Assembly (NCBI GenBank): GCA_934096075.1
Contig: CAKOLN010000013.1
Span: 1 to 25,231, forward strand
From: an uncultured Bacilli bacterium
Lineage (GTDB): Bacteria > Bacillota_I > Bacilli_A > RF39 > UBA660
Reading direction: 5' to 3'
DNA length: 25,231 nt
Shown: piece by piece, positions 6,715 to 14,738 of the stretch
Layout: the number at the start of each line of letters is the position of its first letter
How positions within the stretch are numbered: the stretch's first letter is position 1
The notes under the pieces: generated by a model
Databases searched by the model: none
Told to the model about the DNA's origin: nothing
The model's input: only the letters and a program-made list of their open reading frames with translations
Translations under genes and position numbers: made by a program

Positions 6715-8487
6715 CTAATTTTCAGCATTTGCACATGCATCATCTATTGTTACTTCATATGGGCTAGATGGTGTTCCATTACCTCTTAAGTATTTAACAC
6801 ATGCTTTTAGGCTTATTACTGGTCTGATTGATGGGTCACCCGCTCCTTCATAATTTTCAACATCAATTGTGTAAATATAACCTCTAGAATCTCGACCTGT
6901 TATAATATAAATTTTGGTATTTCCCCCTGTTGACCAAAAACTTGGAGACATTAACCACCAAAAAGCTGTTTTTGTTATGGATTCATTAGCACTATTTGAA
7001 CCATACCATACAACATTGTTGTCTTTGCTAATAACTCCACCAGCAAACGCTGTTTCATCTACTGTCATTAATGCGATTGGATAAGTAAGTTGTCCATTTC
7101 CTCCATCACTGGTGCTTACACTGAATTTATCTTCAACAGCTTGTGTACTTTCAAACAATCCTCCTGTAGTATTTTCTCCACATTTATAAGATGGTATTTT
7201 ATTTGTGACCAATCTTACTAAAGCTCCATAACGAAAAGTTGTAGTTGAATTATAATGTCCGTCTCCAATACTTCTATCATTACAATATATAGCTGTTTTA
7301 CTTATATATTTGTCATAATTAGTTAATAATTTATTTTGATACCATATATCTATAGATGTTTTTACTGTACTAGAATTTGTATTTTTTCTATTATTTGCTA
7401 GTGAACTATTTGTTCCATACATATAGCCTACACCCATTTGTAAGTGTCTCATACTATCATTATAAACAGATAATCCAATATACCCAGATGTAGTATTGTG
7501 ACTTGTTCCTGCATAAAGCATTCTTACACTTTTATCTTCATTAGTACGAATTACTCTCCAATAGAATCCTCCAAATTTTACCCAGTTATTTGTTGTCTTT
7601 CCTGAATAGTAGTATACTGTACTTCCATCTTCTGTTTTATTTGTTTGATATATTGTTCCTGTGGTTGTTGCTGTGTTGGTTACACTAAAGTCTGTTCTTT
7701 CACTTATTGTTGGATTATCTATTAGTATTTGTGCAGCCAATGTTCCTGATTTGAATGGTCCATCTTCTTGTAGAGTTACTTCACATGTTATATTTTTTCT
7801 TATGTTAGTTATTGTTATGATATTATTTGTTAATGTTCCTCCTGTACAATTTACCTCTGCCTCTTCTAGTGTATATCCTTCATTTGGTGTTATTGTGAAT
7901 GTTGTACTTCCATTAAATGTTGTTGTTTTACTTACTGCATCTGATGTTCCATTTGTTACATTCATTGTTACTTTAAATGAATCTGTATACATTTCAGCTA
8001 TTCTTGTATATCCTGTTTTCTCTTCTACTTTTGTATTATATTGATATCCTCCACTTATATTGAATTCTACTGTTATATCTGTTGTTGCTTCTATGAATAC
8101 TTTTACTATTTTTGTTGTCGATGTATTATAGTTATCTATTGTATCACTTACTTTATCTATTGTTGTACTTCCATAATATACTTTTCCTTCTCCACTTGTT
8201 ATTTTATAGTCTACTCCATAGTTACTTATTATACTATTTAAACTATTTATTTTTATTTCTACTGCAGTTACTTTTCCTGATGATAAACTAACTGTATTTC
8301 CACTTATTGTTTCTTCTCCTCCTAAACTACTTATTTCTATTCCATACATTAAGTTTCCTATTCTTAAATCAGTTACTTTATATTCATTTGTTATTATTTT
8401 AAATGATGCATAACTTAATGATAATACCATTATTAATAGAAATGTTATTGTATAGAATATACCTGTTTTTGTTTTTATAAATTTCAT
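6715..8487 (-). CDS. Secreted/surface protein, cassette 3 (poly-G leader OFF frame)
   Basis: A protein of 590 aa from MKFIKTKTG. Its export signal, beta-rich region and adhesin-like repeat are almost identical to cassette 2 for about 240 residues, at the DNA level as well. Divergence begins near the LTNN block of the repeat domain and is strong in the C-terminal domain, where scaffold motifs (GGFYWRVIRTNED, YCNDRS, IALMTVDETAFAGG, RPVISLKACVKY) persist but the intervening loops differ in length and sequence. Example: the segment before the last RP motif reads WWLMSPSFWSTGG here and WCTMTPQSGSASG in cassette 2. That is the pattern of a variable surface antigen or receptor-binding family with a constant export module. 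No anchor motif is seen at the C terminus. Confidence 0.85.
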   Translation of the reverse strand: MKFIKTKTGIFYTITFLLIMVLSLSYASFKIITNEYKVTDLRIGNLMYGIEISSLGGEETISGNTVSLSSGKVTAVEIKINSLNSIISNYGVDYKITSGEGKVYYGSTTIDKVSDTIDNYNTSTTKIVKVFIEATTDITVEFNISGGYQYNTKVEEKTGYTRIAEMYTDSFKVTMNVTNGTSDAVSKTTTFNGSTTFTITPNEGYTLEEAEVNCTGGTLTNNIITITNIRKNITCEVTLQEDGPFKSGTLAAQILIDNPTISERTDFSVTNTATTTGTIYQTNKTEDGSTVYYYSGKTTNNWVKFGGFYWRVIRTNEDKSVRMLYAGTSHNTTSGYIGLSVYNDSMRHLQMGVGYMYGTNSSLANNRKNTNSSTVKTSIDIWYQNKLLTNYDKYISKTAIYCNDRSIGDGHYNSTTTFRYGALVRLVTNKIPSYKCGENTTGGLFESTQAVEDKFSVSTSDGGNGQLTYPIALMTVDETAFAGGVISKDNNVVWYGSNSANESITKTAFWWLMSPSFWSTGGNTKIYIITGRDSRGYIYTIDVENYEGAGDPSIRPVISLKACVKYLRGNGTPSSPYEVTIDDACANAEN

Positions 8488-8512
8488 ACCTTTACCTCTT
8501 TTCTCACACACG

Positions 8513-8543
8513 AAAAAATCCATAGACTTGTGCCTATGAATTT
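8513..8543 (-). terminator. Attenuator-like hairpin with U-run in leader 3
   Basis: Identical to the hairpins in leaders 1 and 2 (TTCATAG / CTATGGA, then six T). Confidence 0.5.
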
Positions 8544-8571
8544 AATGTAAAACAAAAACTATGAGAGTTAG

Positions 8572-8640
8572 TTAGTAATAACCCCCCCCGAAATTCGTAC
8601 CAAGTTTGGTACTTAATTCAAAGAGAATTAGTTCTTTCAT
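8572..8640 (-). CDS. Leader peptide ORF of cassette 3, 22 codons, 8-G frame
   Basis: It encodes the same peptide start MKELILFELS as cassettes 1 and 2, although codon 4 is CTA instead of TTA (synonymous). Eight G lead to Tyr-Tyr-stop. The ribosome site AAAGGAG is retained. Confidence 0.45.
   Translation of the reverse strand: MKELILFELSTKLGTNFGGGYY
8582..8589 (-). repeat. Poly-G tract of 8 in leader 3 (candidate phase-variable site)
   Basis: Eight C on the plus strand, matching leader 2 and one shorter than leader 1. Confidence 0.8.
8597..8612. promoter_or_regulatory. Palindrome GTACCAAACTTGGTAC, candidate operator, copy 3
   Basis: Identical to the other copies and in the same relative position. 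Confidence 0.4.
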
Positions 8641-8673
8641 AGTTTCGTTTGCTCCTTTATTTTTTACATTTTA

Positions 8674-8702
8674 ATTTTATCAAATCATCTACTTTTATTC
8701 AA
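8674..8702 (-). promoter_or_regulatory. Promoter of cassette 3
   Basis: TTGAAT (8697-8702), a 17-base spacer, then TAAAAT (8674-8679), just past the stop of the murG partner gene. Confidence 0.65.
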
Positions 8703-8711
8703 GAGATTTTC

Positions 8712-9701
8712 CTACTTTTTCCCAAATACTTCCTTTGATGATTCTATGTCATTATAAAACCTATAATTAGTTTTATCTCCTGTAAAAAATGTACTTAAAT
8801 TTTTATTATATGCATCTATATTTGTATGAGTCTTTCTGATAATCGCATCATCACTTAATATTATATTTTCCTTGCTTTCTAATACAGCTCTTACATTATT
8901 TATTAAAACATCTTCATTTAAATTTTCAATTGGTCCTAAATTCAAATACATAGTATAACTTGTACCATTTATAGGTTCACATACACACATGTAATAACCA
9001 TCTATTGAATATATATAAGCATCATATTTAATATTTCCATTAGTACTTGATAAATTTATTATATATATTGGTTTATGACTTATTAAAGCTTGTTTTCTAA
9101 CACTATAGTCTATAATATCATTAACTCTTTCTTTAGATTTATTAATTGGTTCTTTATGTGGCATTCTTTCATTTATTGGTGCTTCAAAGCTTACACTAAT
9201 TTGTCTTGTCCTATTGTAAATATTATCCAAATATTCATAATATTTTTTTAATGCCTCAAGATCAAATTCTTCATTTAAATTAATAGGAGGAAATTCATCT
9301 TTTAAAAACCTTTTAGATATATGCGCTAATTTAAGTTTTTCTCTTTGATATAAATCTAATATATCTTTAAATGAACTTTCTACAATTTTTTTACCAATCA
9401 TTTTATCATAAGTTTTATATGTAGCTAACCCATCTTTAACTATTATTATTTTAGTTTTCTTATCTGCTCCTAGTATTTCTAAATAGCAGTTACCAAATTC
9501 ATCTTTATTAATTTGATAATCAAATATATCACTGGGTTTAACTTTTAATTTATTACAGTTATTATTATAATTATCATTAGTTTTTTTCATTAATATTGTT
9601 ATTATATCAGTTATATCATTAGGAAATATAAAGCTTCCTAGCTTTCCATCGAATTTTTTAAATAATTCATAATTCTCTTCAAAAAAATTTAACATACTCA
9701 T
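8712..9701 (-). CDS. Hypothetical protein co-transcribed with murG
   Basis: A 329-aa protein that I do not recognise. It has no signal peptide, membrane segment or clear catalytic motif. It is rich in Asn, Lys, Asp and Ile and looks like a folded cytoplasmic protein, with a beta-rich central part (IYIINLSSTNGNIKYDAYIY, then YYMCVCEPINGTSYTMYL). The start ATG overlaps the murG stop (ATGA), which implies translational coupling. The position might suggest an envelope-related or lineage-specific role, but the sequence gives no direct evidence. It ends just before the cassette 3 promoter. Confidence 0.75.
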   Translation of the reverse strand: MSMLNFFEENYELFKKFDGKLGSFIFPNDITDIITILMKKTNDNYNNNCNKLKVKPSDIFDYQINKDEFGNCYLEILGADKKTKIIIVKDGLATYKTYDKMIGKKIVESSFKDILDLYQREKLKLAHISKRFLKDEFPPINLNEEFDLEALKKYYEYLDNIYNRTRQISVSFEAPINERMPHKEPINKSKERVNDIIDYSVRKQALISHKPIYIINLSSTNGNIKYDAYIYSIDGYYMCVCEPINGTSYTMYLNLGPIENLNEDVLINNVRAVLESKENIILSDDAIIRKTHTNIDAYNKNLSTFFTGDKTNYRFYNDIESSKEVFGKK

Positions 9702-10759
9702 TTTACTTCTTTCTCCATTTCATTTACTATTATTGTACTAGCTTTTAATTTAGGTAATTCTTTTAATTTATCTTTCATATTTTGTTCATTTTTAAAGCAT
9801 TCATCTATCGCTTTATTTAAAGTATTACTATTTAAGTCTTTTTGTTCTATCATAATACTAACACCTTTTTGTTTAAGTTCTAATGCATTATAATATTGAT
9901 GATTATTAGCAACATAAGGACTAGGTATTAATATAGATGGTATATTTAAACTTAATATTTCACTTATAGTAGAAGCACCAGCTCTAGATATTACTAAATC
10001 CGCACTTTTCATTAGAGCACTTAAATTATCATAATAAGGTATAATTTTTACACAATTATTTACTTTTAAATCTTTATAGTTATCATAATTGGATTTACCA
10101 GTTATATAAAGTATTTCATTCATATCACTAGTATAACTACATAAAAAATCTTTCATCTTTTCATTTATAATTTCACTACCTAAACTTCCCATTACTATTA
10201 ATATTAATTTTTTATGTAAAGAAAAACCTAATTTAGTTTTATCATCTTTAAATATATTTAATGCTTTTTCTCCACATGGATTTCCACTTAAAATAACTTT
10301 ATTTTTAAAGTATTTTTTTGAATCATCAAAAGATATAAAAGTAATATCTGCATATTTACTTAATAACTTATTTGTTTTACCAGGTATTTGATTTTGTTCA
10401 TGTAATCCTGTTTTTATGCCAAGTTTATGTGCAGCCAAAATCACAGGATATGTTACATATCCACCAAACCCCAATACAAAATCTGGTTTAAATTCTTTAA
10501 TAATTTTTTTACACTTATTATATGAAGAAATAATACATCCTATATTTTTGATATCTCTAATTATATTTGTTTTAGATAATCCATAAATTTCTAATCCCTC
10601 ATATTTTATACCAAGTTTAGGAACTATATCACTTTCCATTCTATTTTTAGTTCCAATATATAGAATTTCATTATTCTTATCTTCTTTCAATTTATCATAC
10701 ACACCAAGAGCTGGATAAATATGTCCTCCAGTTCCTCCAGCAGTTAATATTACTCTCAT
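9698..10759 (-). CDS. murG: MurG, undecaprenyl-PP-MurNAc-pentapeptide:UDP-GlcNAc transferase
   Basis: It adds GlcNAc to lipid I to make lipid II, the last cytoplasmic step of peptidoglycan synthesis, at the inner face of the membrane. The N-terminal GGTGGH motif (residues 8-13), FVLGFGGYVTYP, HEQNQIPGK and the C-terminal SRAGASTISEI nucleotide-sugar site are all present. At 353 aa it has the normal family length. I chose the second ATG (MRVILTAGG) because GGGAGGC precedes it; the upstream ATG overlaps that site. An extended -10 (TGGTATAAT) is upstream. It is separated from mraY and the PBP, unlike the classic dcw order, which fits a reduced, rearranged genome. Confidence 0.96.
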   Translation of the reverse strand: MRVILTAGGTGGHIYPALGVYDKLKEDKNNEILYIGTKNRMESDIVPKLGIKYEGLEIYGLSKTNIIRDIKNIGCIISSYNKCKKIIKEFKPDFVLGFGGYVTYPVILAAHKLGIKTGLHEQNQIPGKTNKLLSKYADITFISFDDSKKYFKNKVILSGNPCGEKALNIFKDDKTKLGFSLHKKLILIVMGSLGSEIINEKMKDFLCSYTSDMNEILYITGKSNYDNYKDLKVNNCVKIIPYYDNLSALMKSADLVISRAGASTISEILSLNIPSILIPSPYVANNHQYYNALELKQKGVSIMIEQKDLNSNTLNKAIDECFKNEQNMKDKLKELPKLKASTIIVNEMEKEVK

Positions 10760-10784
10760 AATGCCTCCCATACTATCTACTAAA

Positions 10785-10793
10785 ATTATACCA
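10785..10793 (-). promoter_or_regulatory. Extended -10 promoter of murG
   Basis: TGGTATAAT on the minus strand, about 25 bases before the chosen murG start. No convincing -35 box. Confidence 0.5.
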
Positions 10794-10861
10794 CACTTTT
10801 TTTAATTTATGTTTAATTAGTTGTAAACAAAATGTATATACTATCTTTTTTTATAGTTACA

Positions 10862-10870
10862 TGGTATAAT
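10862..10870 (+). promoter_or_regulatory. Extended -10 promoter of the GT2 gene
   Basis: TGGTATAAT on the plus strand, 23 bases before the ATG, with GAGGTG between. It is divergent from the murG promoter within the same 130-base spacer. Confidence 0.5.
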
Positions 10871-10893
10871 ATCATTAAGTTTTGAGGTGAAAT

Positions 10894-12402
10894 ATGTTTT
10901 ATTTTTTAAATATTATTAATAGTATAGGAAATCATTTTATTGAATGGAAAAATGTATATAAAGTAATAGGAAAAATATTAAGTATAATGTTAATTTATAA
11001 ATATGCTTATTGGGCTATAGGAGTTTTTTTTACTAGAAAATTTAAACCTGCGAAGAAGAATCATAAGTATGCAATCTTAATTGCCGCGAGAAATGAAAAA
11101 AATGTTATAGGTAATTTACTTGATAGTATTAAAAAACAAGATTATCCAAGTGATTTAATTACTACATTTGTAGTGGCAGATAATTGTACAGATAATACAG
11201 CTGAAATAGCTAGAGATCATGGTGCAATATGTTATGAAAGATTTGATAGTGAGCATAGGACTAAAGGTTTTGCATTAGAATTTTTACTTGATAAGATTGA
11301 AGAAGATTATGGAAGAATGAGTTTTGAAGGCTATTTTATATTTGATGCAGATAATTTACTTAACACAGATTATATTAGTAGAATGAATGATGCTTTTGAT
11401 GAAGGATGTAAAATAATTACTTCCTATAGAAATACTAAGAATTTTGATGAAAATTGGATAAGTTCAACTTATGCATTACATTGGTTAAGATCTATAAGAG
11501 CTAATCACCGTGCTAGAAGTGTTTTAAGATTGGCTACCAATATTCAAGGAACAGGTTTCTTATTTACTAACGAAATAGTTAAAAATGGTTGGCATTATAC
11601 AAGTTTAACTGAAGATAGAGCTTTAACCGCTGATGCAGTAGCGCAAGGATATCAAATAACTTATAATGATGCTGCGATGTTTTATGATGAACAACCTACT
11701 AGTTTAAAAGTTGCTTTGAGACAAAGAACTAGATGGAGTAAAGGGCACTTACAGGCATTTGTAGAATCAGGTCCTTACCTACTTATCAACATTTTCTTAG
11801 GTAAATGGTATGTTAGAACTAAATGGGGAGAAGTATCAGTTAATAAGAAAAAGAAGAGTAAAACTTTTAAAGAATTTATTCTTAATGTTGTGGAAAATAT
11901 AAGGCATAGATTTGCTTCTTATGATACATTAATGCAACTTACTCCATTCAGTGTATTTAATTTAGCAAGATGGATTTTAGTTATATTGTTTATTGGTTCA
12001 TGTTATTATTATAATACAGGTGTTAATGCTTATTTATTCTCAGGAAGTGTATATTTGGCTAAATTATTAAGAAAAATATTTAGTATTAGATTAGTTGCAA
12101 ATCCTGGTGTTAATGCTTTGTTATTAGGTTTATTATTAGAGATATGGTTTAGAATATTATATAGAATAGCAATGTATTTCAAGAGTATTTTGATTGCTGT
12201 GTATTTATTTATTGTAGAGCATAAAAATATTAAACCAATGCCATTTTATAAGAAAGTATTGTATTCTATAACTTGGCCTACTTTTGATATTATTGGAAGG
12301 TATTCTACATATGCAGCACTATTTATGAAAGTTGAATGGAAACCTATACCTCATGATAGTAAAGTAACTATTGATGATATAAACAAAGATAAGAGAAATT
12401 AA
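10894..12402 (+). CDS. Membrane-bound family 2 glycosyltransferase
   Basis: A processive-type GT2 enzyme (502 aa). Two N-terminal hydrophobic stretches lie near residues 21-46. The catalytic domain has AILIAARNEKNVIG (about 60-73), DNCTD, the metal-binding DAD (151-153), TEDRA (239-243) with the presumed catalytic acid, and QRTRW (277-281), the QxxRW signature of cellulose/hyaluronan/poly-GlcNAc-type synthases. Several C-terminal membrane helices follow (about 335-460). It likely transfers sugars from a nucleotide donor to a lipid or growing polysaccharide at the membrane; the product cannot be named. It starts after GAGGTG and converges with the LtaS-like gene with a 4-base overlap. Confidence 0.85.
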   Translation: MFYFLNIINSIGNHFIEWKNVYKVIGKILSIMLIYKYAYWAIGVFFTRKFKPAKKNHKYAILIAARNEKNVIGNLLDSIKKQDYPSDLITTFVVADNCTDNTAEIARDHGAICYERFDSEHRTKGFALEFLLDKIEEDYGRMSFEGYFIFDADNLLNTDYISRMNDAFDEGCKIITSYRNTKNFDENWISSTYALHWLRSIRANHRARSVLRLATNIQGTGFLFTNEIVKNGWHYTSLTEDRALTADAVAQGYQITYNDAAMFYDEQPTSLKVALRQRTRWSKGHLQAFVESGPYLLINIFLGKWYVRTKWGEVSVNKKKKSKTFKEFILNVVENIRHRFASYDTLMQLTPFSVFNLARWILVILFIGSCYYYNTGVNAYLFSGSVYLAKLLRKIFSIRLVANPGVNALLLGLLLEIWFRILYRIAMYFKSILIAVYLFIVEHKNIKPMPFYKKVLYSITWPTFDIIGRYSTYAALFMKVEWKPIPHDSKVTIDDINKDKRN

Positions 12403-12427
12403 TTAATTCTCTTATCTTTTATTTTTT
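12385..12427. terminator. Bidirectional terminator between GT2 and LtaS-like genes
   Basis: A perfect 13-bp stem (AAAGATAAGAGAA with TTCTCTTATCTTT) lies around a 9-base loop that contains the stop codons of both convergent genes. A T-run follows on the plus strand. Confidence 0.8.
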
Positions 12428-14342
12428 TAAAGTAATTACATTTTAATGTTAAATCATTTTTTCTAATTAAATAATTAACATAATAATTCATCATTTCTAA
12501 TTCTTCAGGATCAATACTTTCATTATTAGTTACTTCTCCGCCTTCTACATATACATTACCATTATACCAGCTATAATCACTAAAGAATACTAAACCTTTA
12601 TATTCACTATTTAAAGCATTTTCTCCAATATAATAATTAGGATTATAATCTATATCGAATAAATTTAATATCGTAGGTAAAATATTTAATTGAGAAGTTA
12701 CATTTTTAACATTTCTTTTATTTTCACCATTATTATATATATAAAATGAAGTATGATTAATTAAATTATTACTTGTATTTTTATATTTATCTAAAATAGT
12801 TTGGTCACTTAAAGTATATAAGTAATGATCAGTAAATACCACTATTGCAGTATTTTCCATTAACCCATTTTCTTCTAGTTTTTGTAGTAGAAGTTCTACC
12901 ATATAATCAGTTTCTTTTACTTGTCTTCTAGCACATTCTTCTTCACTTAATGTTGGAAGCACATAATCTTTAGGTAATTCTTCTACTCCTAAGCTTTCTA
13001 AAGTATCCATTGTTACTAGCTTTTTGCATACACCTTTTTCTGTTGTAAATGGTAAGTGAGAAGAATAAGTTATAATGTAATCTACAAATTTTTCATTTTC
13101 AAACATTTTATTACTAAAGTCTTCATTTAATATCATTTCTCTATCTAACTCATACTCTTTATTCTTATAGTCATACATATCAACAAGACCATAATAATTA
13201 TCATATCCCCAATTTTTATAGTTAGTTCCTCTTGAATAGAATTCACTAGTATTCATATGAAATGCATTTACTGTATAACCTTGACTTTTAAATAATTTGG
13301 CCAAAGTATAAGGAAAATCGTTTTTACTAAAAGAATAAGCATTTTGAGTATAACTAAGAGGTGTAATAAATCCCGTATTAACAGCAAATTCTGAGTTAAA
13401 AGTACTACCTCCCCCATTGTAATATGAATAATGATTGGTAAAGTTTATACTATTATTCATTAATCTATATAAGTTAGGTGTATCTTCTTCATTTAATAGC
13501 CAATCATCAACTCCTTCAAGTTGTAATAGTATCAAATTTTTATCCTTTAGTAATCCCGTATAAGAGTCTTCTTCTCTAGTAATTTCAGTATTATAAACCT
13601 CTTCTAGAAATGATAATTCTTCTTCATTATCGGTCTTTTTAGGCTTTAGGAATGTAATATAAAAGTTTCTAACACTGTATTCATATAAACCACTAATTCT
13701 CATACTTTTATTATTATCATTAAAGTTAATATATATGTTTCTTGGATTTTTCCAAGTAGACCAAGTTAGTTCTTTATTCTTTTTTCCTAATAAGAATGGA
13801 GTTATTGAATGGATTATTATAAAACTTAGTAAAAGATAAACTAATACTTTATAATTATTTTTTTTAGTTTCAGGATATATTTTTAATGAGATGATAAATA
13901 AGACTATTAATAAAAGGGATAAAATATAAACCCATATATTACAAGTCAATATAGCATCCATTATATAAGATGATCCTTCACCTGCAAGTAAAACTAAAGA
14001 AAAGTCAAAAAAAGTATCAGTCATACTATAGTAAACATTATTTGTTAAAAATAATAAGAAAGAAATTATAAAAAATACTATGTAAATTATTTTCCCCGTT
14101 TTTTTCTTAAAACACAATGGTATACCGACCATTAAAGCTACCCATATTAATGTAAATAGATTTGGTACTAATCTATATATTTTATAAAATCCTATTTTAT
14201 AACCTAACCCTCTAGTAAACAAATCCATTAATATAAATGGTATACTTATATATATAACTTTTCTATTTGCTTTAATAAAGCTAACAACTCTATTAAAAAT
14301 ATTATTATTTTTTTTATTCTTTTTTACTACATTTTTCATCAT
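12399..14342 (-). CDS. LtaS-family lipoteichoic acid synthase / sulfatase-type phosphotransferase
   Basis: A 647-aa protein with five N-terminal membrane helices (within about residues 28-185) and an extracellular sulfatase-fold domain. Metal and catalytic residues are visible: Glu276 in LQLEGVD, the presumed nucleophile Thr314 in GGGSTFNSEF, His429 in SSHLPF and Asp505-His506 in FTDHYLY. These match the LtaS layout, so it probably polymerises glycerol-phosphate onto a glycolipid anchor, or adds phosphoglycerol or phosphoethanolamine to a surface glycan. The promoter lies so close that the 5' leader would be only about 8 bases and the Shine-Dalgarno site is weak. It converges with the GT2 gene, which may or may not act in the same surface-polymer pathway. 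Confidence 0.85.
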   Translation of the reverse strand: MMKNVVKKNKKNNNIFNRVVSFIKANRKVIYISIPFILMDLFTRGLGYKIGFYKIYRLVPNLFTLIWVALMVGIPLCFKKKTGKIIYIVFFIISFLLFLTNNVYYSMTDTFFDFSLVLLAGEGSSYIMDAILTCNIWVYILSLLLIVLFIISLKIYPETKKNNYKVLVYLLLSFIIIHSITPFLLGKKNKELTWSTWKNPRNIYINFNDNNKSMRISGLYEYSVRNFYITFLKPKKTDNEEELSFLEEVYNTEITREEDSYTGLLKDKNLILLQLEGVDDWLLNEEDTPNLYRLMNNSINFTNHYSYYNGGGSTFNSEFAVNTGFITPLSYTQNAYSFSKNDFPYTLAKLFKSQGYTVNAFHMNTSEFYSRGTNYKNWGYDNYYGLVDMYDYKNKEYELDREMILNEDFSNKMFENEKFVDYIITYSSHLPFTTEKGVCKKLVTMDTLESLGVEELPKDYVLPTLSEEECARRQVKETDYMVELLLQKLEENGLMENTAIVVFTDHYLYTLSDQTILDKYKNTSNNLINHTSFYIYNNGENKRNVKNVTSQLNILPTILNLFDIDYNPNYYIGENALNSEYKGLVFFSDYSWYNGNVYVEGGEVTNNESIDPEELEMMNYYVNYLIRKNDLTLKCNYFKKIKDKRIN

Positions 14343-14355
14343 AAATCACATCACA

Positions 14356-14384
14356 ATTATACTATAATTTATTAATTCAGTAAA
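14356..14384 (-). promoter_or_regulatory. Promoter of the LtaS-like gene
   Basis: TTTACT (14379-14384), a 17-base spacer, TATAAT (14356-14361). The predicted start site is only 7-10 bases before the ATG. Confidence 0.55.
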
Positions 14385-14462
14385 CCCCCTATATATTTAT
14401 TATTTTAAACTAATTTTAGCATTTTATTAGTTATTTTAAATATTATTAATTAGGAGGATAAA

Positions 14463-14717
14463 ATGAATAAGAATATTATTAAAACTTATGCTATGATGAT
14501 AGATAGAGAAAAAGTAATGAATTTTGCTAAGGGAGAAGGAATTGTTTTAACAGAAGATGAAGCAGATTTATTTGTTAGTACTATTAAGGAAAATTGTGAT
14601 GATATTTTGGATGGTCATGGTTTAGAAATAATTAATTCAAAGAAGGGTTTATTAAGTGAAGAAGCATATGATAAATTAATAGAGTTATTTTATAAATATA
14701 AAAAGTTTATTGATTAA
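14463..14717 (+). CDS. Small DUF2624-like protein
   Basis: An 84-aa soluble, mostly helical protein with the core VMNFAKGEGIVLTEDEADLF. It has a good AGGAGG site 6 bases before the ATG. The size and the alternating helix pattern, and its place beside endonuclease IV, recall YqfT/DUF2624 of Bacillus, which also neighbours nfo (yqfS); here, however, the genes converge. Function unknown. The family assignment is a suggestion from context and pattern only. Confidence 0.75.
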   Translation: MNKNIIKTYAMMIDREKVMNFAKGEGIVLTEDEADLFVSTIKENCDDILDGHGLEIINSKKGLLSEEAYDKLIELFYKYKKFID

Positions 14718-14738
14718 TGTAATCAATAAACTTTTTTT
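14700..14738. terminator. Bidirectional terminator between small gene and nfo
   Basis: A perfect 15-bp stem (AAAAAGTTTATTGAT and its complement) with a 7-base loop, T-rich on both strands. The two genes overlap by 11 bases inside it, so the stem encodes the last residues of both proteins (KKFID on one strand, KKFIDYINQ on the other). Confidence 0.88.

Noticed and set aside
124..8487. Diversity-generating retroelement acting on the variable domains
   Set aside because: No reverse transcriptase or template repeat was seen here, and differences between copies include length changes and all base types, not only adenine positions.
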